NCBI RefSeq assembly: GCF_003977685.1
Contig: NZ_RYZH01000010.1
Coordinates: forward strand, 1-64,000
Direction of reading: 5' to 3'
DNA length: 64,000 bases
From: Tautonia sociabilis
GTDB taxonomy: Bacteria > Planctomycetota > Planctomycetia > Isosphaerales > Isosphaeraceae
The notes beneath the pieces were generated by a model. That model made no database searches, was not told the DNA's origin, and saw only the letters and a list, made by a program, of their open reading frames with translations. Shown in pieces: positions 10,929 to 19,342 of the stretch; position 1 is the first letter of the stretch; each line of letters starts with the position of its first letter. The position numbers and the translations under genes were made by a program.

Positions 10929-12665
10929 TCAGACGCGGTAGAGGACGCTCTTGAACCGGGGAGACGTCTGCGCCTGGGGCCCTCCGAGGGAGGGGAGGTA
11001 GCCGGCCAGGCGTCGGGCGAAGAAGCCGGCGCCTCGGACGAGGGGAGTGCCCTCCGGAGTGGCGGTGAGGTCGTCTCCCGGGCTGAGGTAGAGGTTCCCG
11101 GTGAGTCGGCCGGCGATGGCGCCGTTGCCGGCCAGATCGTTGCCGTTGCCGTAGACGCCGTCGACCGGGCGGTAAGAGGCGGCCACGACCGCGTCGACGA
11201 GGTCGCCGCGCTGGGTGTAGCGGCCGATCCGGCTGGGCTGGCGAACCGGGTCGAGCCCCTGGCGGAAGGAGATGTAGTCGAAGCCGGCGGCGACGAGGGT
11301 GTTCTGAGCGTCCCCCACGACGTTGGTGTCGCCGATCTCCTGGTTGGCGGCGATGGTGGCGTTGGTCAGCGCCGCTCCGGGCCGACGGACGTAGTTGACG
11401 GTGCCGGGGCCGCGGTCCTGGATGGTGGACGGGTCGGGGGGGATCTGCCGGACGAGCCGGGCGGGGCCGAACTCGCCGCGGCCGATCGACTCGGCGGCGA
11501 TGACGCCCCCAGCGAGCCCGGCGGCCGGGTAACCACGCTCGCCGACAGGGATGCCGGCCTCGAGCAGGGTATCCTGGGTGGCGGTCGGGTTGCCGAGGCC
11601 CCGGAGGAACTTCAACCGGCCGATCCTCCCGCTGGTGGCGTCGATCGCCACGGCGTCGGCGTTGCCGCCGAAGTAGGCGTGGCCGACGCGGTCGACGCCG
11701 CTGAACCGGCTGGAGAACGGCTGGGCGTCCCGACTGACGGTGAAGTTGCGGGCCGAGCCGACAACTTTCAGGCCGTCGACGCCCTGCGCCTGCACGCTCG
11801 TCCGGCCGGTGTAGCCGACCGGGGAGAACAGGGCGGAGAGGTCGGCGGGGACGGGGTTGGCGGTCACGGAGCCGAGCTCCAGGTCCCGGAGCTGCCCGTT
11901 GACCAGGAGTCGGACGGTCGGAGTGACCTGGGGCACGGTGTTATCCGGGCCCACGTTCGGATCGAAGGCGGTATTGTAGATGTGGTCGATCCGGATGTCG
12001 GGCCGGACTCGAAGCGGAGTGGTCGGGTCGCCGACGATGACGTCGACCGGAGTGCCGGCCGGGTTGACGAACGCCTCGATCCCGGTGAGGGAGAGCGTCC
12101 GGACGCCTCCGAGCAGCGCGATGCGCGGGGTGCCGGTCGAGGAGCCGCCGGTCGAGCGGAGGATGAAGCCGTTGAGCACGACCGAGGCGACACCGTCCTC
12201 GGCGATCAGGCGGTTGAAGCCGATCGTGCCGTCGGTGATCACTCGGTCGGAGCTCTTGACCTGTCCGGTGACGTAGGTGCTGCCGAGGCTCGTGCCGACG
12301 AGCTGGATGGTGTCAATCTCGGAGTTGAGCAGGCCGTCGTTGGGGGTGGTATCGGTGACGATGGCCACGCCGGGGCCGTGGACGGTGATCGAATACTGGT
12401 CGCCGTTGGGCAGAGTCCCGGTGATGACCTTGCCGTCGTTATCGACGAGGGCCTGGATCCCCGGCCCCTGGCCGATCGGATGGGACCGGGCGACGAGGGC
12501 GGTGTCCGCCTCAACCCGGCGGTAGAGCAGGCTGGGGATCAGGTCGTCGAACTGGTCGACGCCGCCCGAGAGGTATTGCCTGGGCTCGAGGCGTTCGAGC
12601 CGGGCCCGGGCCCCGGAGCGGGAGTCCCGGGAGGTGGTCGCCTGTCGCCGCGTTTCTCGATTCAT
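10929..12665 (-). CDS. Secreted planctomycete-type surface protein with LEPR leader
   Basis: 578 residues. The N-terminus is basic (MNRETRRQATT) and then carries LERLEPRQYLSGG (about 23-35), the LExLEPRxLLS-type element that opens many large extracellular planctomycete proteins. The rest is Gly/Thr/Asn-rich with many short beta-strand stretches (ITGTLPNGDQYSITVHGPG, VVLNGFILRSTGG, LLVNGQLRDLELGSV), consistent with a beta-helix or beta-solenoid. No catalytic motif recognised. Start ATG at 12665 with GGAGGGAA eight bases upstream. A solitary gene, convergent with fabH. Confidence 0.75.
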   Translation of the reverse strand: MNRETRRQATTSRDSRSGARARLERLEPRQYLSGGVDQFDDLIPSLLYRRVEADTALVARSHPIGQGPGIQALVDNDGKVITGTLPNGDQYSITVHGPGVAIVTDTTPNDGLLNSEIDTIQLVGTSLGSTYVTGQVKSSDRVITDGTIGFNRLIAEDGVASVVLNGFILRSTGGSSTGTPRIALLGGVRTLSLTGIEAFVNPAGTPVDVIVGDPTTPLRVRPDIRIDHIYNTAFDPNVGPDNTVPQVTPTVRLLVNGQLRDLELGSVTANPVPADLSALFSPVGYTGRTSVQAQGVDGLKVVGSARNFTVSRDAQPFSSRFSGVDRVGHAYFGGNADAVAIDATSGRIGRLKFLRGLGNPTATQDTLLEAGIPVGERGYPAAGLAGGVIAAESIGRGEFGPARLVRQIPPDPSTIQDRGPGTVNYVRRPGAALTNATIAANQEIGDTNVVGDAQNTLVAAGFDYISFRQGLDPVRQPSRIGRYTQRGDLVDAVVAASYRPVDGVYGNGNDLAGNGAIAGRLTGNLYLSPGDDLTATPEGTPLVRGAGFFARRLAGYLPSLGGPQAQTSPRFKSVLYRV

Positions 12666-13099
12666 GGAAGATTCCCTCCTCGACTGCCGCTTCGTCTGAT
12701 CCGATGCGATGGCCGCCCTGGCGGTCCACCCTGATCGAACCGCTCCGGCCCGCGGCGATGGCGCGGCACCTGAGGCGGCAGACCTCGGTGTCTGCGAGGT
12801 TGCTTCGGCCTCCGGATCGGCCCGACTTCATCGCGTCGGAGGCCGGGAGCGGGCCGGGCGTCCGCATGGATCGGCCGTCGCGGTTCGGCCCGGAGCGCGG
12901 GTCCCTCCGGTCGGTCGCGATCGGGAGAAGGGACCGGAATTGACCTCGGCGAGGCGGGGAATCACCCGGGATCGAGCCTCTCGGTCGAATTGGCGTGCTA
13001 TGCTGATTCGAATGACGTGTGCCGGCGGGCCCGCAGGACGGGAGGCGGGCCCGAATCCTCGACGCCGGCCTGGCAACGGTCCCGGGAAGGAATCGGATC
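12666..13099. promoter_or_regulatory. Divergent control region, extended -10 toward the lipoprotein operon
   Basis: 434 bp between divergent genes with no convincing ORF. On the plus strand TGCTATGCT (12996-13004) matches an extended -10 box (TGnTATnnT), which would start transcription near 13011, about 90 nt before the lipoprotein ATG. No good -35 is visible, as allowed for extended -10 promoters. Confidence 0.35.
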
Positions 13100-13474
13100 A
13101 TGAGCAAGGGAAGGCCAATGGTCCTCCGGGTGGCGCCGGCCTGGCGGTGGCAGCTCGCCCTGGGGGCGGGGCTGATGCTCTCGGCGGCTGGCTGCGCGCA
13201 GCAGCGGCAGAGGATGGTCGGAGCGCCGGCGACGCCGGGGACCTCGGTTTCCCGGGCGGAGCCGGGGCTCCGCGTGCGGGCGCCGTTCGTCGATGTCCGG
13301 GTGGCCGACCGGCAGGGCGTCACCGACCTCCCCCGCGACGGCGAGCGGAGGGCCGGGGCGGACGCCTCGGATCTGGAGTCCGGGGGGGAGACGCCTCGGG
13401 GGTCGAGCCGGGTCGGGCTGTTCCGGTCCCCCTCGCTGAGCCGTTCCCTCGGAGGCGGCTCGCCGCTAAACTGA
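13100..13474 (+). CDS. Small predicted lipoprotein
   Basis: 124 residues starting MSKGRPMVLRV. A hydrophobic segment ends in the lipobox LSAAGC, predicting lipidation at Cys33 and anchoring in a membrane. The mature part is Arg/Ser/Pro-rich and low in hydrophobics, likely disordered. No family recognised. GGAAGGAATCGG upstream gives a good ribosome site. It lies 89 bp before the DUF2760 gene and may share its transcript. Confidence 0.65.
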   Translation: MSKGRPMVLRVAPAWRWQLALGAGLMLSAAGCAQQRQRMVGAPATPGTSVSRAEPGLRVRAPFVDVRVADRQGVTDLPRDGERRAGADASDLESGGETPRGSSRVGLFRSPSLSRSLGGGSPLN

Positions 13475-13563
13475 ACTTCGGGAACGAATTGAGGCCCCTC
13501 AACCGTCCCCGGCCTTCCGGGGGCGGAGGATCAGGGGCCGCGCCGAGGATCGGGAGGGCTCGA

Positions 13564-14043
13564 TTGAACCGCCTCATGCTGGCGCTCCGCGCCTTCTGGC
13601 AAGCGCTGACCGACCCGGAGCAGGCCGATCGGATTCGGCTGGCGATCGAGGCCCCGAAGGCGGAGGGCCCGGACCTGAGGATCCTGGCGTTGCTGCAGCG
13701 GGACGGCCGGCTGATCGACTTCCTGCAGGAAGAGATCGGGCCATATTCGGATGAACAGATCGGCGCGGCGGTGCGGGATATCCACAAGGGATGCCGCTCG
13801 GCGCTGGCCGAATATCTGACCATCGCCCCGGTGCTGGACCGGCAGGAGGGGGACCCCGTGACGATCCCGACGGACTTCGACCCCGCCGCCGTCCGGCTGC
13901 TGGGGAAGGTGTCCGGGGCGGGGCCGTTCGACGGGGTGCTGAAGCACCACGGCTGGCGCGTGACCGCCGCGAAGCTGCCGGCGATCCCTCCCGCCCGGGA
14001 CGGGACGAGCGTGCTGGCGCCAGCCGAGGTGGAGATCTCCTGA
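13564..14043 (+). CDS. DUF2760 family protein, partner of the Hsp70-like gene
   Basis: 159 residues. The start is a TTG at 13564 (read as MNRLMLALRAFW) because GGGAGG lies six bases before it; an ATG four codons later is the alternative. Visible features: RAFWQALTDPEQADRI, ILALLQRDGRLIDFLQEEI, VRDIHKGCRSALAEYL, and a C-terminal HHGWRVTAAKLP with VLAPAEVEIS, all typical of DUF2760. This family is found beside an atypical Hsp70, and here the Hsp70 gene follows by 78 bp. A cochaperone-like role is inferred from context only. Confidence 0.85.
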   Translation: MNRLMLALRAFWQALTDPEQADRIRLAIEAPKAEGPDLRILALLQRDGRLIDFLQEEIGPYSDEQIGAAVRDIHKGCRSALAEYLTIAPVLDRQEGDPVTIPTDFDPAAVRLLGKVSGAGPFDGVLKHHGWRVTAAKLPAIPPARDGTSVLAPAEVEIS

Positions 14044-14121
14044 CCGGATCGTCGGCCGGTTGGGCTGGCGCCCCAAGGGCCCCGGCCCCGGCCCGGGCCG
14101 ATCCCCCCCTGGAACGACCCC

Positions 14122-15936
14122 ATGTCGCGATTCGTCGTCGGCATCGACCTGGGAACGACCAACAGCGCCCTGGCCTTCGTCGACACGACCGAGGCGACCG
14201 AGGACCTCCCGGCGCCAGTCCGGTCGCTGCCGATCCCCCAACTGGTGGCCGTCAACGACGTGGCCGAGCGGCCGGTGTTGCCCTCGTTCCTGTACCTGCC
14301 CACGGAGAAGGAATTTCCGGCCGGGTCGATCGACCTGCCGTGGAAGAAGAAGCCCGACCGGATCGTCGGCACCTTCGCCCGGGAGCACGGAGCCAAGGTG
14401 CCCGCTCGGCTCGTCAGCTCGGCCAAGAGCTGGCTGAGTGCCGAGGGGATCGACCGGGCGTCGGCGCTGCTGCCCTGGCAGGCGCCGGAGGACGTGCCGA
14501 GGGTGTCTCCGGACGAGGCGTCGGCCGAGTACCTCGGATACCTGAAAGACGCCTGGAACGCGGCGATCGCCGGGAAATCCGCTGATGACCGGCTGGAAGC
14601 ACAGCAGATCTACCTGACCGTGCCCGCCTCGTTCGACGCCGAGGCCCGGGAGCGCACCGTGGCCGCGGCCCGGTCGGTGGGGCTGGAGCAGGTCACCCTG
14701 CTGGAGGAGCCGCAGGCGGCGTTCTACGCCTGGCTGTCGGAGCAGGGAGACTCCTGGCGGAAGCGGGTGTCGGTGGGCGACCTGATCCTCGTCTGCGACG
14801 TGGGGGGCGGGACGACCGACTTCACGCTGATCGGAGTGGCGGAGCGGGACGGGGACCTGGAGCTGAACCGCCTGGCCGTGGGTGAGCATATCCTGCTCGG
14901 CGGCGACAACATGGACCTGGCGCTGGCTCACGCCGTGGCCGAGACGATCCCCGGCGGGATGGAGGGGCTGGATCCGTCGCAGCGGATCGGCCTGACCTAT
15001 GCCTGCCGGAACGCGAAGGAGGCGCTGTTCTCGGACCCGGGGCTGAAGTCGGCGACGGTCTCGGTGCTGGGCAGGGGCTCGAAGGTGATCGGCGGGGCGA
15101 TCAAGGCCGAGCTGTCTCGGGAGCTGCTGCACTCGGTGTTGCTCGAGGGCTTCTTCCCGAAGTGCTCCGCGACCGACCAGCCGGCTCGGGGGCGTCGGAT
15201 CGGCCTGACGGAGATCGGCCTGCCCTACGCGGCCGACCCGGCGATCACGAGGCACCTGGCCCGCTTCCTCGGCCGGCACTCGGGAGCGACCTCGGCGGCC
15301 GGAGCGGCGGCGAGACCGACGGCGGTGCTGTTCAACGGCGGCGTCTTCCGCGCCGAGGGGCTGCGCGACCGGATCGCCGAGACGCTCGCCGACTGGGGAG
15401 GAGAGCCGATCGAGGTGCTGGCGGCTCCGGAACTCGACCTGGCCGTCGCCCGGGGGGCGGCGTACTACGGGATGGTCCGGCGGGGGAAGGGGATCCGGAT
15501 CCGGGGAGGTGTGCCAAGATCGTATTATGTTGGCATCGAGACGGCCGCGCCGGCCGTGCCCGGAGTGCCGACGCCGATCAAGGCGCTCTGCGTGGTGCCG
15601 ATGGGCATGGAGGAGGGCACCGAGGCGGACGTGCCCGGATCGCAACTGGGCCTGGTGGTCGGCGAGCCGGCGGAGTTCCGGTTCCTGGCGTCGACGGTGC
15701 GCCGGGAGGACGCGATCGGCACGGTGCTCGACCGCTGGTCCCCGGACGAGCTGTCGGAACTGACTCCCCTGGTCACCTCGCTGGGGGAGCAGGCCGGGGA
15801 GGAGGGGGACGTGATCCCGGTTCGGCTCCACAGCATCGTGACCGAGGTCGGGACGCTCGAACTCTGGTGCGAGGGGACCAAGGACGCCGGGCGGTGGAAG
15901 CTGGAGTTCAACGTGAGGGAGCCGGCGGGAGCGTGA
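14122..15936 (+). CDS. Atypical Hsp70/DnaK-family protein
   Basis: 604 residues. The actin-like ATPase signatures are intact: phosphate-1 VGIDLGTTNSALAF at the N-terminus, DVGGGTTDFTLIG near residue 226, an EEPQAAFYAW connect motif, and FNGGVFRAEGLRDRI near 400 in place of the usual adenosine motif. The C-terminal part is shorter and unlike the DnaK substrate-binding domain, so this is a member of the Hsp70 branch that occurs with DUF2760, not the housekeeping chaperone. No grpE or dnaJ is adjacent. Likely an ATP-dependent client-handling protein in the cytoplasm; client unknown. Confidence 0.9.
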   Translation: MSRFVVGIDLGTTNSALAFVDTTEATEDLPAPVRSLPIPQLVAVNDVAERPVLPSFLYLPTEKEFPAGSIDLPWKKKPDRIVGTFAREHGAKVPARLVSSAKSWLSAEGIDRASALLPWQAPEDVPRVSPDEASAEYLGYLKDAWNAAIAGKSADDRLEAQQIYLTVPASFDAEARERTVAAARSVGLEQVTLLEEPQAAFYAWLSEQGDSWRKRVSVGDLILVCDVGGGTTDFTLIGVAERDGDLELNRLAVGEHILLGGDNMDLALAHAVAETIPGGMEGLDPSQRIGLTYACRNAKEALFSDPGLKSATVSVLGRGSKVIGGAIKAELSRELLHSVLLEGFFPKCSATDQPARGRRIGLTEIGLPYAADPAITRHLARFLGRHSGATSAAGAAARPTAVLFNGGVFRAEGLRDRIAETLADWGGEPIEVLAAPELDLAVARGAAYYGMVRRGKGIRIRGGVPRSYYVGIETAAPAVPGVPTPIKALCVVPMGMEEGTEADVPGSQLGLVVGEPAEFRFLASTVRREDAIGTVLDRWSPDELSELTPLVTSLGEQAGEEGDVIPVRLHSIVTEVGTLELWCEGTKDAGRWKLEFNVREPAGA

Positions 15937-16032
15937 GGAACGCTTCCAAGGCCGGTGCGGCGGGAAGAGCCGCCGGGAGGGGGCGGTTCCCCGCTCGGGT
16001 CGGACCATCGGAGAGGGCGGGGCGGAACGACG

Positions 16033-16950
16033 ATGGCACTGGAAGACCACTTGCTCACCGAGGCGCGCAACCCGGCCTCGGAGGCGATCGACACGCTCGA
16101 CGCCTCGGGGATCGTTCGCCTGATGAACGACGAGGACGCGAAGGTCGTCGCGGCGGTCAGGGCCGAGGAGCGGGCGATCTCCCGGGCGATCGAGCTGGTG
16201 GCGGATCGATTCCGAGCCGGAGGAAGGCTGATCTACGCGGGAGCGGGGACCTCGGGGAGGCTGGGGGTGCTGGATGCCTCGGAATGCCCGCCGACGTTCA
16301 GCACGCCTCCGGAACTGGTGGTGGGGCTGATCGCGGGGGGGCCGACCGCGCTGACCCGGGCGGTCGAGGGGGCGGAAGACGACCCCGATCGGGGGGCGTC
16401 GGACCTGGACGGCCTTCGGCCGACATCCAGGGACGTGGTCGTGGGGATCGCCTCGTCGGGGAGGACCCCGTATGTGCTGGGCGTGGTCGACCGGGCGAGG
16501 GCGATCGGGGCCTCGACCGTCGGAATCGCCTGCAACCGGCCAAGCCTGCTGGGGGAGCGGGTGGATCTGGAGATCGCGCCGATCGTGGGGCCGGAGGTCA
16601 TCGCGGGGTCGACCCGGCTGAAGTCGGGAACGGCCACCAAGATGATTCTGAACATGATCACGACCGGGGCCATGGTGCTCGTCGGCAAGACCTTCGGCAA
16701 CCGGATGATCGACCTGCAGCCGACGAACCAGAAGCTTCGGCTGCGAACCCGTCGGATCCTCAGGGAGCTGGGGGGCGTGGACGATGACCGCGCCGTCGCC
16801 CTCTTGGAACGGACCGGCGGCCGGCTGAAGCCGGCGTTGGTGATGGCGATGTCTGGGGTGGAGGCCGAGGAGGCGGATCGCCTGCTGGCGGCGGCGGGAG
16901 GCCAGGTCCGAGGGGCGGTGGAGCTGGCCCTTCGGGGAGAGGGCCCATGA
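16033..16950 (+). CDS. murQ: N-acetylmuramic acid 6-phosphate etherase
   Basis: 305 residues, normal length. MurQ removes the lactyl ether from MurNAc-6-phosphate, giving GlcNAc-6-phosphate and lactate, a cytoplasmic step of peptidoglycan recycling. The N-terminus LLTEARNPASEAIDTLDASGIVRLMNDEDAKV is diagnostic. The SIS sugar-phosphate fold shows IYAGAGTSGRLGVLDASECPPTF, then VVGIASSGRTPYVLG and GSTRLKSGTATKMILNMITTGAM. A UBA-like helical tail follows (about 255-300). The stop overlaps the next start as ATGA, so translation is coupled to the kinase. First gene of the recycling operon. Confidence 0.97.
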   Translation: MALEDHLLTEARNPASEAIDTLDASGIVRLMNDEDAKVVAAVRAEERAISRAIELVADRFRAGGRLIYAGAGTSGRLGVLDASECPPTFSTPPELVVGLIAGGPTALTRAVEGAEDDPDRGASDLDGLRPTSRDVVVGIASSGRTPYVLGVVDRARAIGASTVGIACNRPSLLGERVDLEIAPIVGPEVIAGSTRLKSGTATKMILNMITTGAMVLVGKTFGNRMIDLQPTNQKLRLRTRRILRELGGVDDDRAVALLERTGGRLKPALVMAMSGVEAEEADRLLAAAGGQVRGAVELALRGEGP

Positions 16951-17876
16951 GCGGCCCGCTGGTGATCGGCGTCGACGGCGGAGGGACCTCGACCTCCTGC
17001 TGGCTGGCCGACGCGAGCGGCCGGATCCTGGGCCGAGGGGAGGCGGGGCCGTCGAACGCGAAGGCGATCGGGGAGGCCCAGGCTCGTCGGGCGCTGGGGA
17101 AGGCGATCGAGGCGGCGAGGGCCGAGGCGGGCCTCGGCCCGGGGCCGGTGGCGGTCGCTTGCCTCGGCCTGGCGGGCTTCGACCGGCCGGGGGACCGGGA
17201 GCTGCTGGCATCCTGGAACGCGGAGGAGGGCTGGGCCGATCGCCTGGTTCCGGCCAACGATGGCGAGTTGGTGCTGGCGGCCGGGACGCCGGACGGCTGG
17301 GGGATCGCGTTGATCTCGGGGACCGGCTCGATCGCTGTCGGGAAGGCCCCGGATGGGAGGTCGGCCCGAGCGGGGGGCTGGGGACCGTTGATCGGAGACG
17401 AGGGGAGCGCATACGCCGTGGCGCTGGCCGGGCTGAGGCTGGCGGCCCGGCGGTTCGACGGGAGATCGGAGCCCCTCGAGGACGACCCGCTGACCGGATC
17501 GCTCTGCGAGGCCCTGGGGGCGGAGTCCCCCCGGGAGATCGTCTCGAGGCTCTACGGCGAGGGCTGGGACCGGGCCCGGATCGCCGGCCTGTCGCGTCGG
17601 GTCGTCGAGGCGGCGGATCGGGACCCCGAGGTCGTCGATCGGATCCTCTTGCCGGCGGCCGAGGAGCTCTCGGCGGCGGTCGAGGCGGTGCGTCGGGCAC
17701 TCGGCTGGGGAGAGAACGACCGGCCGCCGCTGGCGATGGCGGGGGGGTTCCTGCTGGCGTCGGACGTGATCGCGGCGGAGGTGGTCCGCATGCTGGGGGA
17801 TCGCATCGGGGGGGTGTCCCGGGTGCCGGAGCCGGTGCTCGGGGCGGTCGTGCTGGCGAGGAGGGGGCTGGGATGA
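16947..17876 (+). CDS. N-acetylhexosamine (GlcNAc/MurNAc) kinase, BadF/BcrA ATPase fold
   Basis: 309 residues of the BadF/BadG/BcrA/BcrD ASKHA fold. Phosphate-1 loop VIGVDGGGTSTSCWLADASG at the N-terminus, CLGLAGFDRPGDRELL near 70, phosphate-2 loop ALISGTGSIAVG near 112, then GGWGPLIGDEGSAY near 140 and AMAGGFLLASDVI near 260. Kinases of this type phosphorylate GlcNAc or MurNAc at O6 (human NAGK, Clostridium MurK). Between murQ and namZ, with ATGA overlaps on both sides, MurNAc/GlcNAc kinase activity (MurK-like) is the best reading: it would supply the MurQ substrate. Exact sugar preference is inference. Confidence 0.88.
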   Translation: MSGPLVIGVDGGGTSTSCWLADASGRILGRGEAGPSNAKAIGEAQARRALGKAIEAARAEAGLGPGPVAVACLGLAGFDRPGDRELLASWNAEEGWADRLVPANDGELVLAAGTPDGWGIALISGTGSIAVGKAPDGRSARAGGWGPLIGDEGSAYAVALAGLRLAARRFDGRSEPLEDDPLTGSLCEALGAESPREIVSRLYGEGWDRARIAGLSRRVVEAADRDPEVVDRILLPAAEELSAAVEAVRRALGWGENDRPPLAMAGGFLLASDVIAAEVVRMLGDRIGGVSRVPEPVLGAVVLARRGLG

Positions 17877-19102
17877 TCGGGGACGCTCCCCGGGTGCGAA
17901 CCGGATTGGACGTGATCGCCTCGGAGCGGTTCGCTCGGCTCGCCGGCCGGAAGGTCGGGTTGATCGCGAATCAGACGGCGGTGGACCATCGCCTCCGGCA
18001 CGCGATCGACCTGCTGCACAACGCCCCGGGGGTCGAGCTGGTCCGCCTCTTCGGCCCGGAGCACGGGCTTCGGGGAGAGGCGCAAGACATGATCGGGGTC
18101 GGCTCGGGAGCGGACCGGAGGACCGGCCTGCCGATCGTCAGCCTGTACGGGGACGGGCCAGAGAGCCTGGTCCCCCGATCGGAAGACCTCGACGGCCTGG
18201 ACCTGCTCGTCTTCGACGTGCAGGACGTGGGGGCCCGATACTACACCTTCGCCGCGACGATGCTCTACGCGATGGAGGCCGCGGCGGCGGTCGGCTGCGG
18301 GTTCCTGGTGCTGGACCGGCCCAATCCGATTGGCGGCCTGAAGGTGGAGGGGCCGACCGTCTCCGCCGGGTTCGAGAGCTTCGTGGGAGCCTTCCCGATG
18401 CCGATCCGGCACGGGATGACGGTCGGGGAACTGGCGCTGCTGTTCCGGGAGGAGCGGGGGCTGGACCTGGACCTCGAGGTGGTCCCCTGCTCGGGGTGGC
18501 ATCGCGGCATGTTGTGGCCGGAGACGGGGTTGCACTGGATCCCGCCGTCGCCGAACATGCCGACGGCCGCCACGGCGATGGTCTACCCGGGCGCCTGCCT
18601 GATCGAGGGGACGAACCTCTCGGAGGGACGGGGGACGACCAGGCCGTTCGAGCAGTGGGGGGCCCCCTGGCTGGAGGAGGCGTCGTACCGGATGGCGGAG
18701 GAGCTGGGGGATCGCCCGGGGACGCTGCCGCGGCCCTTGGCGTTTTGTCCGGTGTTCCACAAGCACTCGGGGACGACGTGCTTTGGGGTGCAACCGCACG
18801 TGACCGACCCGTTGGCGTTCTCGGCGCTGGAGACGTATGTTCTGTTGCTGGCGATGGCCGTCCGGGCCGACCGGGAGCGGTTCTCCTGGAGGACGGAGCC
18901 CTACGAGTTCGTGTCGTCTCCGATCGCGATTGACCTGCTCTTCGGGTCGTCCCGGGAGCGGGAGGCGATCGAGGAGTTCGCGGCCTCGGGGGAACGCGAC
19001 CTCGAGGGCTGGCTGCTGGCGATGTCTCGGGCTTGGGAGCCGGATACTCGGTCGTTCGAGGAGCGTCGGCGACCGTTCTTGAGGTATCCGGCAGCCCCCT
19101 GA
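17873..19102 (+). CDS. namZ: DUF1343 exo-beta-N-acetylmuramidase (NamZ family)
   Basis: 409 residues. NamZ enzymes release MurNAc from the non-reducing end of peptidoglycan fragments. Conserved stretches include VGLIANQTAVD, LFGPEHGLRGEAQ, LPIVSLYGDGPESL, LLVFDVQDVGARYYTF, LVLDRPNPIGGLKVEGP, PIRHGMTVGELALLF, WIPPSPNMPT and LIEGTNLSEGRGTTRPFEQWGAPW. No signal peptide is seen, so unlike secreted NamZ proteins it is predicted to act in the cytoplasm on imported fragments (or the true signal is missed). ATG overlaps the kinase stop (ATGA). Last gene of the operon. Confidence 0.9.
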   Translation: MIGDAPRVRTGLDVIASERFARLAGRKVGLIANQTAVDHRLRHAIDLLHNAPGVELVRLFGPEHGLRGEAQDMIGVGSGADRRTGLPIVSLYGDGPESLVPRSEDLDGLDLLVFDVQDVGARYYTFAATMLYAMEAAAAVGCGFLVLDRPNPIGGLKVEGPTVSAGFESFVGAFPMPIRHGMTVGELALLFREERGLDLDLEVVPCSGWHRGMLWPETGLHWIPPSPNMPTAATAMVYPGACLIEGTNLSEGRGTTRPFEQWGAPWLEEASYRMAEELGDRPGTLPRPLAFCPVFHKHSGTTCFGVQPHVTDPLAFSALETYVLLLAMAVRADRERFSWRTEPYEFVSSPIAIDLLFGSSREREAIEEFAASGERDLEGWLLAMSRAWEPDTRSFEERRRPFLRYPAAP

Positions 19103-19342
19103 GCGGTGGTTCGACCGGCTCGCCGAGGTGCCCGGGCGGCCCTTGGCGGTGAGGATGGTGTTTTTTTTCGCCGAGGGAGCGAGATCGCGGCGGGACCTCG
19201 TCCCATCGGGGGGACGGAAGCCGACCGAAGTTCCCGACCTTACCCACGCCCCAGGCCTCGATCCGGGTTGCTCGGGCTCCCCAATCCCGCCGATCGTCGC
19301 CGCCCTTCCTTCCCGGTTCCCGAAAGGCAGTCAAAGGATACG

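Noticed and set aside
13531..17700. A 1389-codon minus-strand open frame
   Set aside because: It runs antisense through DUF2760, Hsp70, murQ and the kinase genes; composition is Arg/Pro/His-rich shadow type.
19161..19168. T8 run after namZ as an intrinsic terminator
   Set aside because: No convincing stem directly precedes it.
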